From Paenibacillus agilis (GTDB lineage Bacteria; Bacillota; Bacilli; Paenibacillales; Paenibacillaceae), in contig NZ_VNJK01000001.1 of assembly GCF_007786455.1 (NCBI RefSeq), positions 978,476 through 1,042,475 on the forward strand: 64,000 nt of DNA, given 5' to 3'. Under the pieces are notes generated by a model. That model was given only the letters and a program-made list of their open reading frames with translations, was not told the origin of the DNA and ran no database searches. The first letter of the stretch is position 1. Every line of letters starts with the position of its first letter. This document shows, one piece after another, positions 18,226 through 27,978 of the stretch. A program made the translations under genes and the position numbers.

Positions 18226-19104
18226 ATGAACAATCTATTTCAAGACGCGAATCGTCAACAAATAAGTGGACGTCGTCGAAACGATCTCATCTGGCGGATT
18301 TTATTTTTAGGAGCTACGATGTTCGGTATTGTAGCGTTGTCCGCTCTTATTATCACGATTATTACAGACGGGATAGCTCGACTAAATCCAGATCTGTTTA
18401 CGAACTATCCATCTCGTAGAGCATCTGCTTCAGGGATGAAATCAGCGATTGTTGGATCGTTATATATGCTTTGCTTAATGGCTCCGATTTCGTTTGTACT
18501 AGGTGTAGGAGCAGCGATTTATTTGGAAGAATATGCACCGAAAAATCGCTTCACACGATTGATTCAATTGAACATTAGTACGTTGGCAGGTGTTCCTTCC
18601 ATCGTTTACGGAATTCTAGGTCTAGCTATTTTCGTTCGTACATTCGGATTAGAACGAAGCTTACTATCCGGTGCGTTGACAATGACATTGCTTGTACTGC
18701 CGATTATTATCGTAGCTTCTCAGGAAGCGATACGTGCAGTGCCGAGAGCTCGTCGCGATGCTTCGTTCGCGCTTGGTGCAACGAAGTGGCAAACGGTATC
18801 TCGATCCGTACTTCCTTCAGCGATCTCCGCAATTATGACGGGTGTCATTCTAGCCTTGTCACGTGCGATTGGTGAAACGGCACCGCTTATTATTATCGGT
18901 GCGGCAACGTATGTTGCTTTCTTGCCAGAGAGCTTGTTCGATACGTTTACGGTTATGCCGATTCAAATTTACAACTGGATTGCTCGTCCGCAAGAAGCGT
19001 TCCAAGACTTGGCGGCATCAGGAATTATCGTGTTGATGATTATGCTCGTTATTATGAATGTGGCAGCAATCATGCTTCGTAATAAGTATCAGAAAAATAT
19101 TTAG
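18226..19104 (+). CDS. pstA: Phosphate ABC transporter permease PstA
   Basis: This 292-residue permease has six transmembrane segments and the coupling motif EAIRAVPRARRDASFALGAT. The TLAGVPSIVYGILGLA segment is typical of PstA. GAGGAG upstream overlaps the end of pstC, consistent with translational coupling. It partners PstC and is energised by PstB, encoded next. Confidence 0.95.
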   Translation: MNNLFQDANRQQISGRRRNDLIWRILFLGATMFGIVALSALIITIITDGIARLNPDLFTNYPSRRASASGMKSAIVGSLYMLCLMAPISFVLGVGAAIYLEEYAPKNRFTRLIQLNISTLAGVPSIVYGILGLAIFVRTFGLERSLLSGALTMTLLVLPIIIVASQEAIRAVPRARRDASFALGATKWQTVSRSVLPSAISAIMTGVILALSRAIGETAPLIIIGAATYVAFLPESLFDTFTVMPIQIYNWIARPQEAFQDLAASGIIVLMIMLVIMNVAAIMLRNKYQKNI

Positions 19105-19144
19105 CACTAACACCTGAACGGACTTTTGAGGGAGGTATGCACGT

Positions 19145-19954
19145 ATGTCTACAACGACAGCGGCTCCACAAGTTAAAGAAACAACGAAAGCAGTTGATTT
19201 TAAGACGATTATAGATATTAAAGATATGGATCTGTATTATGGTACGTATCACGCTTTGAAGAAAGTGAATCTGACCATACCAGAGAAGGCAGTAACCGCA
19301 TTTATCGGTCCTTCTGGTTGTGGTAAGTCGACTTTGCTTCGTACGTTAAACCGTATGAATGATATGATTCCGAATACGAGAATTGAAGGTCTAGTTGATA
19401 TTGCAGGAACGGACATTTACAGCAATGAAGTAGATGTAGAAACGCTTCGTAAAAAAGTCGGCATGGTATTCCAGCAGGCTAACCCGTTCCCGAAATCGAT
19501 CTATGACAACGTAGCTTATGGTCCGCGTCTACATGGAACGACAAATAAAGCACAGCTTGATGAGATTGTAGAGCAAAGCTTGAAACAGGCTGCACTGTGG
19601 AATGAAGTGAAAGACTTCTTGAAACGTTCCGCGTTCAGCTTGTCTGGTGGACAGCAGCAGCGTCTTTGTATCGCACGTGCGTTGGCAGTGAATCCAGAGA
19701 TTCTATTGATGGATGAAGCGACATCTGCACTTGACCCAATCTCTACATTGAAGATTGAAGAGCTAACACAAGAGTTGAAGAGCAAATATACAATCGTTAT
19801 GGTTACGCACAATATGCACCAAGCTGCACGTATTTCGGATCAAACGGTATTCTTCCTAAATGGTGAAGTGGTTGAGTTTGATCAAACAGACAAACTATTC
19901 TCTAATCCAAGCGATAAGCGTACGGAAGATTACATCACAGGTCGCTTTGGTTAA
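19145..19954 (+). CDS. pstB: Phosphate ABC transporter ATPase PstB
   Basis: This 269-residue ATPase has Walker [10 protein letters not shown] at about residues 58-66, the ABC signature LSGGQQQR, Walker [13 protein letters not shown] and the switch His in VTHNM. The LRTLNRMND stretch after Walker A and the C-terminal [10 protein letters not shown] are PstB hallmarks. GGGAGG precedes the ATG. It drives the PstCA channel and is also known to take part in PhoR signalling in other bacteria. Confidence 0.97.
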   Translation: MSTTTAAPQVKETTKAVDFKTIIDIKDMDLYYGTYHALKKVNLTIPEKAVTAFIGPSGCGKSTLLRTLNRMNDMIPNTRIEGLVDIAGTDIYSNEVDVETLRKKVGMVFQQANPFPKSIYDNVAYGPRLHGTTNKAQLDEIVEQSLKQAALWNEVKDFLKRSAFSLSGGQQQRLCIARALAVNPEILLMDEATSALDPISTLKIEELTQELKSKYTIVMVTHNMHQAARISDQTVFFLNGEVVEFDQTDKLFSNPSDKRTEDYITGRFG

Positions 19955-20071
19955 TTAGAAAGTGACGGCATGAATAATCGATTGAGCAGAATTATTTTGA
20001 AGAAACGAAGTGTTCGCCTTTGTAGTATAGAATGAGACATAGCAGCGGCAAGCGAGAAGGGAGACTGTACG

Positions 20072-20731
20072 ATGATACAACGTCGAGATTTTGATCTTGC
20101 TTTAGGAGAGTTAAGTCAGCTTTTAGAAGAGATGGGGCGTCGTGTGGAGCGTGCTTTGGCTGAGTCGGTCGAGTCATTGAAAACACAGGATGTCAATCGT
20201 GCAAAAGAAATTATTGAAAAAGATGCTGAGCTGAATCAGCTTGAGAACGATATTATGGATATTGGTTCTAAGCTTATCCTTACTCAACAGCCAGTAGCAA
20301 AAGATTTGCGTCGTATTCTTGTTGCTTTCCGTATCGCGAGTGATCTGGAGCGTATGGGTGACTTGTCAATCGATATTGCTAAGGTAGTCGTTCGTTTGGA
20401 AGGTCAGCCCTTGATTAAGGAATTGGTTGATATTCCGCGCATGGCTGAGATTGTACAAAAAATGATCGAGGATTCAATTAAAGCCTATGAGCGTGAAGAT
20501 GTAGATCTTGCGTATAAGATGGCGAAGGAAGATGATTTGGTCGATCAATTGTACGGACAGATTTTACGAGACCTATATCAATATATTGTCGAGAATCCGC
20601 ATAATGCGAGCCAAGTGATGCTGCTGAACTTCGTAGGCCGCTACATTGAGCGCATTGCTGACCATGCGACGAACATCGGTGAAAGTGTCGTATACTTGGT
20701 TACGAACAATCGTCCTGACCTCAACAGCTAG
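20072..20731 (+). CDS. phoU: Phosphate regulatory protein PhoU
   Basis: This 219-residue all-helical protein is made of two PhoU repeats, each with an acidic metal-binding E(D)xxxD motif: DLERMGDLSIDIAK in the first and IERIADHATNIGE in the second. In other bacteria it links the Pst transporter to PhoR and restrains phosphate uptake. It is the last gene of the pst operon, 117 bases after pstB, and a terminator follows. Confidence 0.95.
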   Translation: MIQRRDFDLALGELSQLLEEMGRRVERALAESVESLKTQDVNRAKEIIEKDAELNQLENDIMDIGSKLILTQQPVAKDLRRILVAFRIASDLERMGDLSIDIAKVVVRLEGQPLIKELVDIPRMAEIVQKMIEDSIKAYEREDVDLAYKMAKEDDLVDQLYGQILRDLYQYIVENPHNASQVMLLNFVGRYIERIADHATNIGESVVYLVTNNRPDLNS

Positions 20732-20748
20732 TTGAACAAATGTATACT

Positions 20749-20781
20749 AAAGCCGTCCCTGAGTTAGCGGGGGCGGCTTTT
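20749..20781 (+). terminator. Terminator after phoU
   Basis: AAAGCCGTCCC pairs with GGGGGCGGCTTT, followed by TTTCT. It ends the pst operon. Confidence 0.88.
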
Positions 20782-20944
20782 CTGACTATTTTTTGAGTCG
20801 ATGCTACATTGGGCGTAGAAACGAATATGGCAGTATTTTTCTCGTCCAAAATGGCAGTTCAATAACTGCGCGACTTATTTCCATTATAGGCATGCGCTAT
20901 GCTATCATAATAAGAAGAGATTGCAATTGAGGGGCGTACAGGTT

Positions 20945-23611
20945 ATGGAAAAATGGATTATTATAGATGGAAATAGTATCGCGAACAGAGCATTCTATGC
21001 AATGCCGCCTTTGACGAACTCACAAGGCATACATACGAATGCAGTTTATGGCTTTACTACGATGCTTCTTAAGCTCGTTGAAGAGGAAAAGCCAACTCAT
21101 ATGCTTGTAGCATTCGATGCGGGCAAAATAACATTCCGCCATGGTGATTATAAGGATTACAAAGGTGGCCGTGCCAAAACTCCGCCAGAACTGTCAGAAC
21201 AATTTCCATTGATGAAAGAGCTGTTGGAAGCGATGGGAATAGCTCAGTTTGAGCTTAGTGGATATGAAGCTGATGATATTATCGGAACGATGACCTTGGA
21301 TTCCGAACAAGAAAAGCAGGTGCTTGTTGTAACAGGGGACAAGGATATGCTCCAATTGGCATCTGACCAAGTTACGATTGTGTTGACGCGTAAAGGTGTT
21401 ACGGAAATCGAAAAGTACACACCTGCAGCCATTGAGGAAAAGTATCAGCTGAAACCGCTGCAAATTATCGATATGAAGGGTCTTATGGGCGATTCATCCG
21501 ATAATATTCCTGGTGTGCCTGGCATAGGTGAGAAGACAGCATTGAAGCTGCTCCATCAATATGGTTCTGTTGAAAATGTGCTTGATCATGTAGATGAGCT
21601 AAAAGGAAAAATGAAAGAAAATATTACGAACCATGCTGAAGATGCTCGTATGAGTAAACAGCTGGCAACGATATACCGTGAAGTGCCAATTGAGCTTGAT
21701 CAGGAGAAGCTGAAGTTTGAGGGCATCCCTGCGGACACAGCACTTCCGATGCTGCGCAAACTTGAGTTCAAGTCTGTACTGGAGCGCGTCGAGAAGCTCG
21801 CAGCTCATCAAAATGGTGATGTTGCATTTGAGATTGAGAAAGAACCTGAAATTGAACTAGATGTAGTCATTGTTACTCCAGAACATTTGGCTCGTTTGCG
21901 TGATGCTATTACAGAAGTAGATACCCTTGTACTTGAAGCAAAAGGGGATAATCCGCATCAGGCAGAAGCAATTGGGTTGATGCTCTCTTCTGCGAATACG
22001 TCTTGGTATGTACCAGTGGACATGCTTCTGCATGAAGATGCTGCATTTATACGAGAATGGCTTGGCAATGAATCAGCTGTGAAATACGGATACGATCTGC
22101 ACTATATGGAGCTTGTACTTCATTGGGCGGGCATTACATTGCGTGGTAATGAGTTTGATATACAGCTTGCAGCTTACATCCTTGATCCGAGCGATGCGAA
22201 TGCAACGGTTCAGTCGATAGCTAACAAATACGAACAGATTTCAGTAGTAGAGGACGAAGCGATCTTTGGTAAAGGTGCGAAGTTTAAAGTACCGGAAGCG
22301 TCTATAGTAGCTGATCATACGGCACGCAAAGCGTATGTTATTCGCCACGTGGTACCTATGATGAAGGCTGATCTTGAGCGCTACGAGATGAGCAAGCTCT
22401 ATGATGAGCTTGAATTGCCGTTATCTTCGATATTGGCGCAGATGGAGAAGACGGGGATTCATGTAGATAAGGAAAGTCTAGAGCAGCTTGGTAAGCAATT
22501 TACAGAACAAATTGAAACAACGATGGTTCGTATTTATGAACTTGCAGGCACGGAGTTCAACATTGGATCTCCGAAGCAGCTTGGCGAGATTTTATTTGAT
22601 AAACTCGGACTTCCTGTTGTTAAGAAGACGAAGACAGGCTACTCTACAGATGCTGAAGTGCTGGACAAGTTGGCTCCGTATCATGATATTATCCCGCTCA
22701 TTTTGCATTATCGCCAAATGACAAAGCTGCAGTCTACTTATATTGAAGGCTTATTGAAAGAGGTTAAGCCAGAGACAGGGCGGGTACACACGTACTATCG
22801 TCAAACGATTGCGGCAACAGGTCGACTAAGCTCGCAGTATCCCAACTTGCAAAATATCCCGATTCGATTGGAAGAAGGACGCCGTATCCGTCAAGCGTTT
22901 GTGCCGACCGAGGAAGGCTGGACGATTGTGGCAGCGGACTATTCTCAGATCGAGCTGCGCGTATTGGCTCATATTTCTCGTGATGAAAAGCTCAAAGAAG
23001 CATTCATTAAAGATATGGACATTCATACGAAGACAGCTATGGATGTGTTCGGTGTAGCTGAATCGGATGTAGATTCGAATATGCGCCGCCAAGCGAAGGC
23101 GGTCAACTTCGGTATTGTATACGGTATTAGCGATTACGGATTGTCGCAAAACTTGAATATTACGCGTAAGGAAGCAGCTCAGTTTATCGACCAGTATTTC
23201 GCTGTATTCCAAGGGGTACGCACATTTATGGACGATATTGTGAAGCAAGCGCGTCAAGATGGCTATGTGAAAACGCTGTTGGAGCGCCGTCGCTACTTGC
23301 CGGAGATTAATGCTTCCAACTTCAACTTGCGTTCCTTTGCAGAGCGTACTGCGATGAACACACCGATTCAAGGTACAGCGGCAGATATTATTAAGCTAGC
23401 GATGGTTCAAATGGATAAGCGTATGCGTGAAATGCAATTGAAGAGCCGCATGCTGCTGCAAGTACACGATGAGCTTGTGTTTGAAGTGCCGCAGGACGAA
23501 GTGGAGACGATGAAAAAGCTTGTGCCCGAAGTTATGGAGCAAGCGATTGAGCTGAGTGTACCGCTTCGCGCAGATGTGAGCACAGGTTCCAACTGGTACG
23601 AGGCAAAATAA
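20945..23611 (+). CDS. polA: DNA polymerase I
   Basis: This 888-residue repair and Okazaki-processing polymerase has an N-terminal 5'-3' exonuclease with AFDAG, YEADDIIGT and GDSSDNIPGVPGIGEKTA. The middle exonuclease-like domain (about 300-470) has lost its metal ligands: the usual DxE motif reads LEAKGD and the second motif aspartate is Met. Proofreading is therefore probably absent, as in Geobacillus Pol I. The polymerase domain has DYSQIELRVLAH (motif A), RRQAKAVNFGIVYG (motif B) and LQVHDELVFEV (motif C). The start is ATG 20945 with GAGGGG upstream; the TTG at 20921 is rejected. Confidence 0.97.
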   Translation: MEKWIIIDGNSIANRAFYAMPPLTNSQGIHTNAVYGFTTMLLKLVEEEKPTHMLVAFDAGKITFRHGDYKDYKGGRAKTPPELSEQFPLMKELLEAMGIAQFELSGYEADDIIGTMTLDSEQEKQVLVVTGDKDMLQLASDQVTIVLTRKGVTEIEKYTPAAIEEKYQLKPLQIIDMKGLMGDSSDNIPGVPGIGEKTALKLLHQYGSVENVLDHVDELKGKMKENITNHAEDARMSKQLATIYREVPIELDQEKLKFEGIPADTALPMLRKLEFKSVLERVEKLAAHQNGDVAFEIEKEPEIELDVVIVTPEHLARLRDAITEVDTLVLEAKGDNPHQAEAIGLMLSSANTSWYVPVDMLLHEDAAFIREWLGNESAVKYGYDLHYMELVLHWAGITLRGNEFDIQLAAYILDPSDANATVQSIANKYEQISVVEDEAIFGKGAKFKVPEASIVADHTARKAYVIRHVVPMMKADLERYEMSKLYDELELPLSSILAQMEKTGIHVDKESLEQLGKQFTEQIETTMVRIYELAGTEFNIGSPKQLGEILFDKLGLPVVKKTKTGYSTDAEVLDKLAPYHDIIPLILHYRQMTKLQSTYIEGLLKEVKPETGRVHTYYRQTIAATGRLSSQYPNLQNIPIRLEEGRRIRQAFVPTEEGWTIVAADYSQIELRVLAHISRDEKLKEAFIKDMDIHTKTAMDVFGVAESDVDSNMRRQAKAVNFGIVYGISDYGLSQNLNITRKEAAQFIDQYFAVFQGVRTFMDDIVKQARQDGYVKTLLERRRYLPEINASNFNLRSFAERTAMNTPIQGTAADIIKLAMVQMDKRMREMQLKSRMLLQVHDELVFEVPQDEVETMKKLVPEVMEQAIELSVPLRADVSTGSNWYEAK

Positions 23612-23710
23612 AGAAAACGTAGGACAGGACCAATTTAGAGAATTCTGAGTTGTTGAGCATAGAACATTAGAACATTCGTTATAAGTAATACAAACATCGA
23701 GGTGATAGGC

Positions 23711-24541
23711 ATGCCGGAATTGCCGGAGGTTGAAACGGTAAAACGAACATTAAATGAATTAGTAACAGGCAAGCGTATCGAACGGGTTACCGTCTCGCTG
23801 CCTCGAATTATTCAGCGTCCACAGGAGCATGAACAGTTCGGTGACGCTTTAGTTGGTCATACGATTGAACATATCGATAGAAGAGGAAAGTTCCTCATTT
23901 TTCGTCTAGATGGGCTTGTACTCGTTTCTCATTTGCGAATGGAAGGGCGATATGGTGTATATCGCTCTGAAGAGCCTGTGGAGAAGCATACGCATGTTAT
24001 TTTCCATTTCGAGGATGGAACAGAGCTGCGCTATAAGGATGTACGCCAATTCGGAACGATGCATTTATTCAATGCAGGTGATGAAGAGGTCTTGGCTCCG
24101 CTTCATAAATTGGGGATTGAGCCAATGAATCCTTCCTTTACAGCAGACGCGTTGTATGAAGCGCTTCGCAAGCGTCGCAGTGCGATTAAGCCGGTGCTGC
24201 TGAATCAGCATATTGTCGTAGGGTTAGGCAATATTTATGTAGATGAAGCGTTGTTTACAGCACGTATACATCCGCTGCAATCCGCGGACAGCCTTACACG
24301 TGAGCAAGTGGAGCGCCTTTATCATGCTATCGTTTCCACTTTGAAAGAAGCGATTGATGCAGGCGGATCTTCCATTAAGTCTTATGTGAATGGACAAGGG
24401 GAAATGGGTATGTTCCAACAGCAGCTCAAAGTATACGGACAGCAGGGACAAGCTTGTACAAACTGTGGTACGATGATTGAGAAAAGCGTTGTTGGTGGGA
24501 GAGGAACACATACTTGTCGAGTATGCCAGCCTCAGTATTAA
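23711..24541 (+). CDS. mutM: Formamidopyrimidine-DNA glycosylase
   Basis: This 276-residue base-excision enzyme removes 8-oxoguanine and nicks the abasic site. The mature N-terminus MPELPEVET gives catalytic Pro2 and Glu3, which fixes the start at ATG 23711 rather than GTG 23702. A Lys in the DRRGKFL loop, the helix-two-turn-helix (VGLGNIYVDEALF) and a four-Cys zinc finger at the C-terminus (CTNCG and CRVCQ) are present. It follows polA as in B. subtilis. Confidence 0.97.
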   Translation: MPELPEVETVKRTLNELVTGKRIERVTVSLPRIIQRPQEHEQFGDALVGHTIEHIDRRGKFLIFRLDGLVLVSHLRMEGRYGVYRSEEPVEKHTHVIFHFEDGTELRYKDVRQFGTMHLFNAGDEEVLAPLHKLGIEPMNPSFTADALYEALRKRRSAIKPVLLNQHIVVGLGNIYVDEALFTARIHPLQSADSLTREQVERLYHAIVSTLKEAIDAGGSSIKSYVNGQGEMGMFQQQLKVYGQQGQACTNCGTMIEKSVVGGRGTHTCRVCQPQY

Positions 24542-24688
24542 AGCACTGACATTTATGGATAATTGATTTTAACGACATGGAAGAAACTATGATACGTTTA
24601 AGTGCTGGAATTAATGATGAGTGATGAGCAGCTATTACTATGCACCCCTCGTGATGTGCGCCCATATGATGGGATACGCAACAAGATA

Positions 24689-24713
24689 CAGTGAAGGGAG
24701 ATGTCCTTCACTG
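24689..24713 (+). promoter_or_regulatory. Perfect hairpin just upstream of ytaF
   Basis: CAGTGAAGG, a seven-base loop, then CCTTCACTG forms a perfect 9-bp stem. It ends six bases before the GGAGG ribosome site of ytaF. No T-run follows, so it is not a typical terminator. An effect on translation or mRNA stability is possible. Confidence 0.4.
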
Positions 24714-24730
24714 TGCGAGGAGGGTGCACG

Positions 24731-25474
24731 GTGGTCGTTTTTATGTCATCTGTATTTATTTTGGCGTTTGCTCTAAGTCTGGACAGCTTCGGGGTAGGCA
24801 TGACCTATGGACTACGAAGAGTGCGGATCGGATGGCTGCCAGTCGCTATCATTGCGGGTTGTTCGGGATTAGTGCTATATGTATCGATGCAAATTGGCAC
24901 GATTATTATGCAGGTTTTCTCGGCAGATGTATCTCGTTGGATCGGAGCGCTGCTGCTGATTGGGATTGGCTGCTGGGTGCTGGTTCAATTTTTCCGAACC
25001 TCTTCAGAAGATGACGAGGTAGTGCCTCAAACGAACGACATTGCAGATCCTTTAGATAAAGTGGTCACGTCTGCTATTGTACATGTAGATACCGTGCCTG
25101 CTGAAACTACACGCGAGATTGCATCCACACCAGCTACATTGTTTCATTTGCAGTTGAAGCGACTCGGGATCATTATTCATATTTTGCGGAGTCCAGCGGC
25201 AGCTGATATGGATCGCTCAGGAACCATTAGCCCATCAGAGGCAGCATGGCTTGGAGCGGCACTATCGCTAGATGCATTTGGAGCGGGAATTGGTGCGGCG
25301 ATGCTCGGCTATCCATCTTTATGGACCTCGTTGTTCATCGCTTTATTTGGCGGCATATTTCTCAAGCTGGGTATTCACGTCGGTGCAGCATTTGCTCGTA
25401 CAGAATGGATTCGCAAGCTTACCTTTCTACCCGGTTTATTGTTAATTATGATGGGAATTATGAAGTTAATGTGA
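24731..25474 (+). CDS. ytaF: Sporulation membrane protein YtaF (MntP-like fold)
   Basis: This 247-residue membrane protein has two homologous halves, each with a hydrophobic triplet beginning LSLDSFGVGMTYG or LSLDAFGAGIGAA. The pattern is shared with the MntP/YtaF superfamily of metal exporters. A polar insert at about residues 97-160 separates the halves. It contains DMDRSGTISPSEA, which looks like an EF-hand-type calcium loop and is conserved in YtaF. I choose GTG 24731, seven bases after GGAGG at 24719-24723. It sits between mutM and coaE as in B. subtilis. Confidence 0.85.
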   Translation: MVVFMSSVFILAFALSLDSFGVGMTYGLRRVRIGWLPVAIIAGCSGLVLYVSMQIGTIIMQVFSADVSRWIGALLLIGIGCWVLVQFFRTSSEDDEVVPQTNDIADPLDKVVTSAIVHVDTVPAETTREIASTPATLFHLQLKRLGIIIHILRSPAAADMDRSGTISPSEAAWLGAALSLDAFGAGIGAAMLGYPSLWTSLFIALFGGIFLKLGIHVGAAFARTEWIRKLTFLPGLLLIMMGIMKLM

Positions 25475-25534
25475 TGTAAATAGGTTTGAAATCTTGAGAA
25501 ATGTGTAATCATCGAGTGAATGGAGGTGATTCGA

Positions 25535-26131
25535 TTGAACATAGGTCTTACGGGTGGAATCGCATCTGGCAAAAGCACCGTGTCTCAATTGTTTGTACAT
25601 TATGGAGCACGTTTGGTAGATGCAGATCGAATTGCCAGGGAGGTTGTTCTTCCTGGCAGTGCCGTACTGGAGCAGATTGCTGAACGGTTTGGTTCCGAAA
25701 TGCTGCTGCCAGATGGTACGTTAGATCGTAAGCGATTAGGACAAGTTATTTTTCAAGATCCAGTCGAACGCCGCGCGCTCGAACAGATTACACATCCGAC
25801 AATTCGCAAACAAATGATAAGTCAGATGCAGCAATACGAATTAGAAGAACCGAAGAGGCTCGTCGTTGTAGATGTACCGCTTTTGTATGAGTCTGGATTG
25901 GACGAGCTGCTCCAAGAAGTTGTCGTCGTCTATGTACCACCGGCCGTGCAGTTGGAGCGTCTTAAACAACGGGATCAGCTTACTGATGAAGAGGCACATA
26001 AACGCATACATGCGCAAATGAGTCTAGAAGAGAAGCGGGAACGGGCGGACTGGATTATTTATAATGATAAGGACCGTACGGAGACAGAGCGTCAAGTTCG
26101 TTTGTTTTTGCAGGAGAAAGGGCTATTATGA
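25535..26131 (+). CDS. coaE: Dephospho-CoA kinase
   Basis: This 198-residue enzyme phosphorylates dephospho-CoA in the last step of coenzyme A synthesis. The P-loop GGIASGKST lies at residues 6-14, followed by the DADRIAREVV motif and VVDVPLLYESG. The start is TTG 25535, preceded by a near-perfect GGAGGTGAT at 25522-25530. The longer frame from 25520 would run through the ribosome site. The stop overlaps the ATG of the next gene. Confidence 0.96.
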   Translation: MNIGLTGGIASGKSTVSQLFVHYGARLVDADRIAREVVLPGSAVLEQIAERFGSEMLLPDGTLDRKRLGQVIFQDPVERRALEQITHPTIRKQMISQMQQYELEEPKRLVVVDVPLLYESGLDELLQEVVVVYVPPAVQLERLKQRDQLTDEEAHKRIHAQMSLEEKRERADWIIYNDKDRTETERQVRLFLQEKGLL

Positions 26132-26709
26132 AAAAAATAATGGGACTCTTTCGGAAAAAGAGAGTCATGCTTCTTTTGTTTATCGGATTTTTATTTATTC
26201 TCTTTTTCCAATCGAATTGGTTGGGGGAGTGGATGTATCCCATTCCTTATAAAGATGAGATTACAAAGCATGCGAATAAGCAACAGGTTGATCCGTTGCT
26301 AGTTGCGGCTATAATTCGCGCAGAAACGAATTACCAAGTCGGGAAGAAGTCACATAAAGGTGCTTTAGGTATTATGCAGCTCATGCCGGATACGGCGAAT
26401 TGGCTTATGGAGAAATCTGGACGTGATCAGAAATGGTCATTGGAGCAGCTTCATTTAGAAGCCGATCCCAGTATAGAGCTTGGTACTTATTATTTACATT
26501 CATTAATCAAGCAGTATCATAATAATATACCTGCTGCTGTTGCAGCTTATAATGCAGGCCCAGGCAATGTGAACAAATGGTTGAAGCAAGGGACATGGGA
26601 TGGGCGATTGGAAACCGCTAAGGAACAAATTCCTTTTCAGGAGACACGCAACTATGTAACGAAAGTATTTCATTATTATACGAAGTACAAAAAAGTATAC
26701 GGATCGTAG
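26128..26709 (+). CDS. Membrane-anchored lytic transglycosylase (SLT domain)
   Basis: This 193-residue protein has a basic N-terminus and one transmembrane helix (about residues 12-28), then an SLT/GEWL lytic transglycosylase domain outside the membrane. The catalytic Glu lies in IIRAETNYQ, with the supporting motifs GALGIMQLMPDTA and AVAAYNAGPGNVNKW. It cleaves peptidoglycan glycan strands. It overlaps coaE by four bases (ATGA). A lytic transglycosylase following coaE is a known Bacillales arrangement (ytcJ/ytaG region). Confidence 0.9.
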   Translation: MKKIMGLFRKKRVMLLLFIGFLFILFFQSNWLGEWMYPIPYKDEITKHANKQQVDPLLVAAIIRAETNYQVGKKSHKGALGIMQLMPDTANWLMEKSGRDQKWSLEQLHLEADPSIELGTYYLHSLIKQYHNNIPAAVAAYNAGPGNVNKWLKQGTWDGRLETAKEQIPFQETRNYVTKVFHYYTKYKKVYGS

Positions 26710-26748
26710 TGTCTTGAAATCGGACTTGCCCTTGCTTGAAAATAGGAA

Positions 26749-26786
26749 GAAGCATCGAAAGTGCGCGTGCGCACTCTCGACGCTTC
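26749..26786 (-). terminator. Hairpin terminator between the transglycosylase and SASP genes
   Basis: GAAGCATCGAAAGTGCG pairs with CGCACTCTCGACGCTTC almost perfectly. It lies just past the stop of the SASP gene on the minus strand and may serve both convergent genes. Confidence 0.75.
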
Positions 26787-26793
26787 ATTACCA

Positions 26794-27018
26794 TTATTGG
26801 TATTGACCTGCAAGTGACTGCTCAGCAATGGTTACAAGACGTTTTGTGATGTAACCACCGATGGAGCCTGTGTCACGAGTTGCTACGTGTCCGTAGTATC
26901 CATCTTGCGGGATGGAGATACCAAGTTCTTGAGCGATCTCATACTTCAATTGCTCAAGTGCGCCTGCTGATTGTGGAACAACTAAGCTGTTGCTGGAACG
27001 GTTGTTGCTTTGGCTCAT
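26794..27018 (-). CDS. Alpha/beta-type small acid-soluble spore protein
   Basis: This 74-residue protein coats and protects spore DNA. The two SASP signatures are present: the germination protease region [10 protein letters not shown] and the DNA-binding C-terminal [10 protein letters not shown] glutamine/serine-rich start is also typical. A very strong GGAGGTGA lies upstream of the ATG at 27018. Expression in the forespore by a sigma-G type factor is expected from the family; I did not identify the promoter. It is divergent from nrdR. Confidence 0.95.
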   Translation of the reverse strand: MSQSNNRSSNSLVVPQSAGALEQLKYEIAQELGISIPQDGYYGHVATRDTGSIGGYITKRLVTIAEQSLAGQYQ

Positions 27019-27133
27019 ATCTATTCACCTCCTTGCGGTTGGTAATTGTATTGTGCGCAAAGTTACGAATATCATTACAGGTAACCATTGGGAGTTTATT
27101 ACTTTTTACAGTAGGACAGGAGGGAAACGAAAA

Positions 27134-27616
27134 ATGAGATGTCCATATTGTGATCATAACGGAACAAAAGTGCTTGATTCACGCCCTGCAAATGATAATA
27201 AGTCGATTCGTCGTAGACGAGAATGTGAGCTGTGCAGCCGCCGTTTTACGACGTTTGAGATGGTCGAAGAGACGCCACTTATCGTTATTAAAAAAGAAGG
27301 CAGTCGTGAAGAATTCAGTCGAGAGAAGCTGCTGCGCGGATTGATTCGTGCATGTGAAAAGCGACCTGTTCCATTGGAGCGTCTTGAAGCTATCGTATCC
27401 GAAGTTGAAAAGCAGCTTCGCACGACAGCGCATGCTGAAGTCGAGAGCCGTGAAATCGGTGAGCTAGTTATGGAACAACTGTATCCTGTAGATGAAGTAG
27501 CGTATGTGCGCTTCGCTTCGGTATATCGTCAGTTTAAAGACATCGATATGTTTATGAAGGAGCTGACAACGTTGTTGTCTAAGCATCCGCTCGGCGATAT
27601 GAATGGGAATTCCTAA
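27134..27616 (+). CDS. nrdR: Transcriptional repressor NrdR
   Basis: This 160-residue repressor of ribonucleotide reductase genes has an N-terminal zinc ribbon (CPYC at residues 3-6, CELC further on) and an ATP-cone domain starting [20 protein letters not shown] that senses ATP/dATP. The start is ATG 27134 with GGAGGG upstream; the open frame extending to 26990 is not used. In B. subtilis the homologue (ytcG) is close to coaE and dnaB. Confidence 0.95.
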   Translation: MRCPYCDHNGTKVLDSRPANDNKSIRRRRECELCSRRFTTFEMVEETPLIVIKKEGSREEFSREKLLRGLIRACEKRPVPLERLEAIVSEVEKQLRTTAHAEVESREIGELVMEQLYPVDEVAYVRFASVYRQFKDIDMFMKELTTLLSKHPLGDMNGNS

Positions 27617-27640
27617 TCATAATAGGATAGGGATGTAGAA

Positions 27641-27687
27641 ACAGTCTTGTAGCAAAGGCGTTATTGCCGCTATGGGGCTGTTTTTTT
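27641..27687 (+). terminator. Terminator after nrdR
   Basis: A 13-bp stem with several G-U pairs (ACAGTCTTGTAGC with GCTATGGGGCTGT) encloses an inner GGC/GCC stem, followed by T7. Confidence 0.82.
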
Positions 27688-27798
27688 ATGGGGAGAGAGC
27701 GGGATGGGATGCATGATAAGTGCATGTAAAAAGTAGTGTGGTGGAAGCTCATTTTGCAACTAATGCTGAGTGCATTCCTTTGAAAGCGACCGTAAAGA

Positions 27799-27843
27799 AA
27801 AGACCGTTTCACAATCAGCTAATGTGCTGAGGAAACGGTCTTT
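27799..27843. terminator. Bidirectional stem-loop terminator
   Basis: AAAGACCGTTTC pairs perfectly with GAAACGGTCTTT, and an inner CAGC/GCTG stem closes the loop. It lies between nrdR and the convergent ECF gene, probably ending the minus-strand B12 operon. Apart from this and the nrdR terminator, the gap 27617-27978 holds nothing I can support. Confidence 0.7.
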
Positions 27844-27978
27844 CGTGTATATTTGGGTAAGTCACCCTAATTCTAATTCTACGCATGAGTTGTGCATCAT
27901 TACGTGTTAAGCGTTCTATTCACAGTTCGAATGAAACGCTGTAATGATCCGCACACTAAGCTTGTTGTGTCTAAGTCG

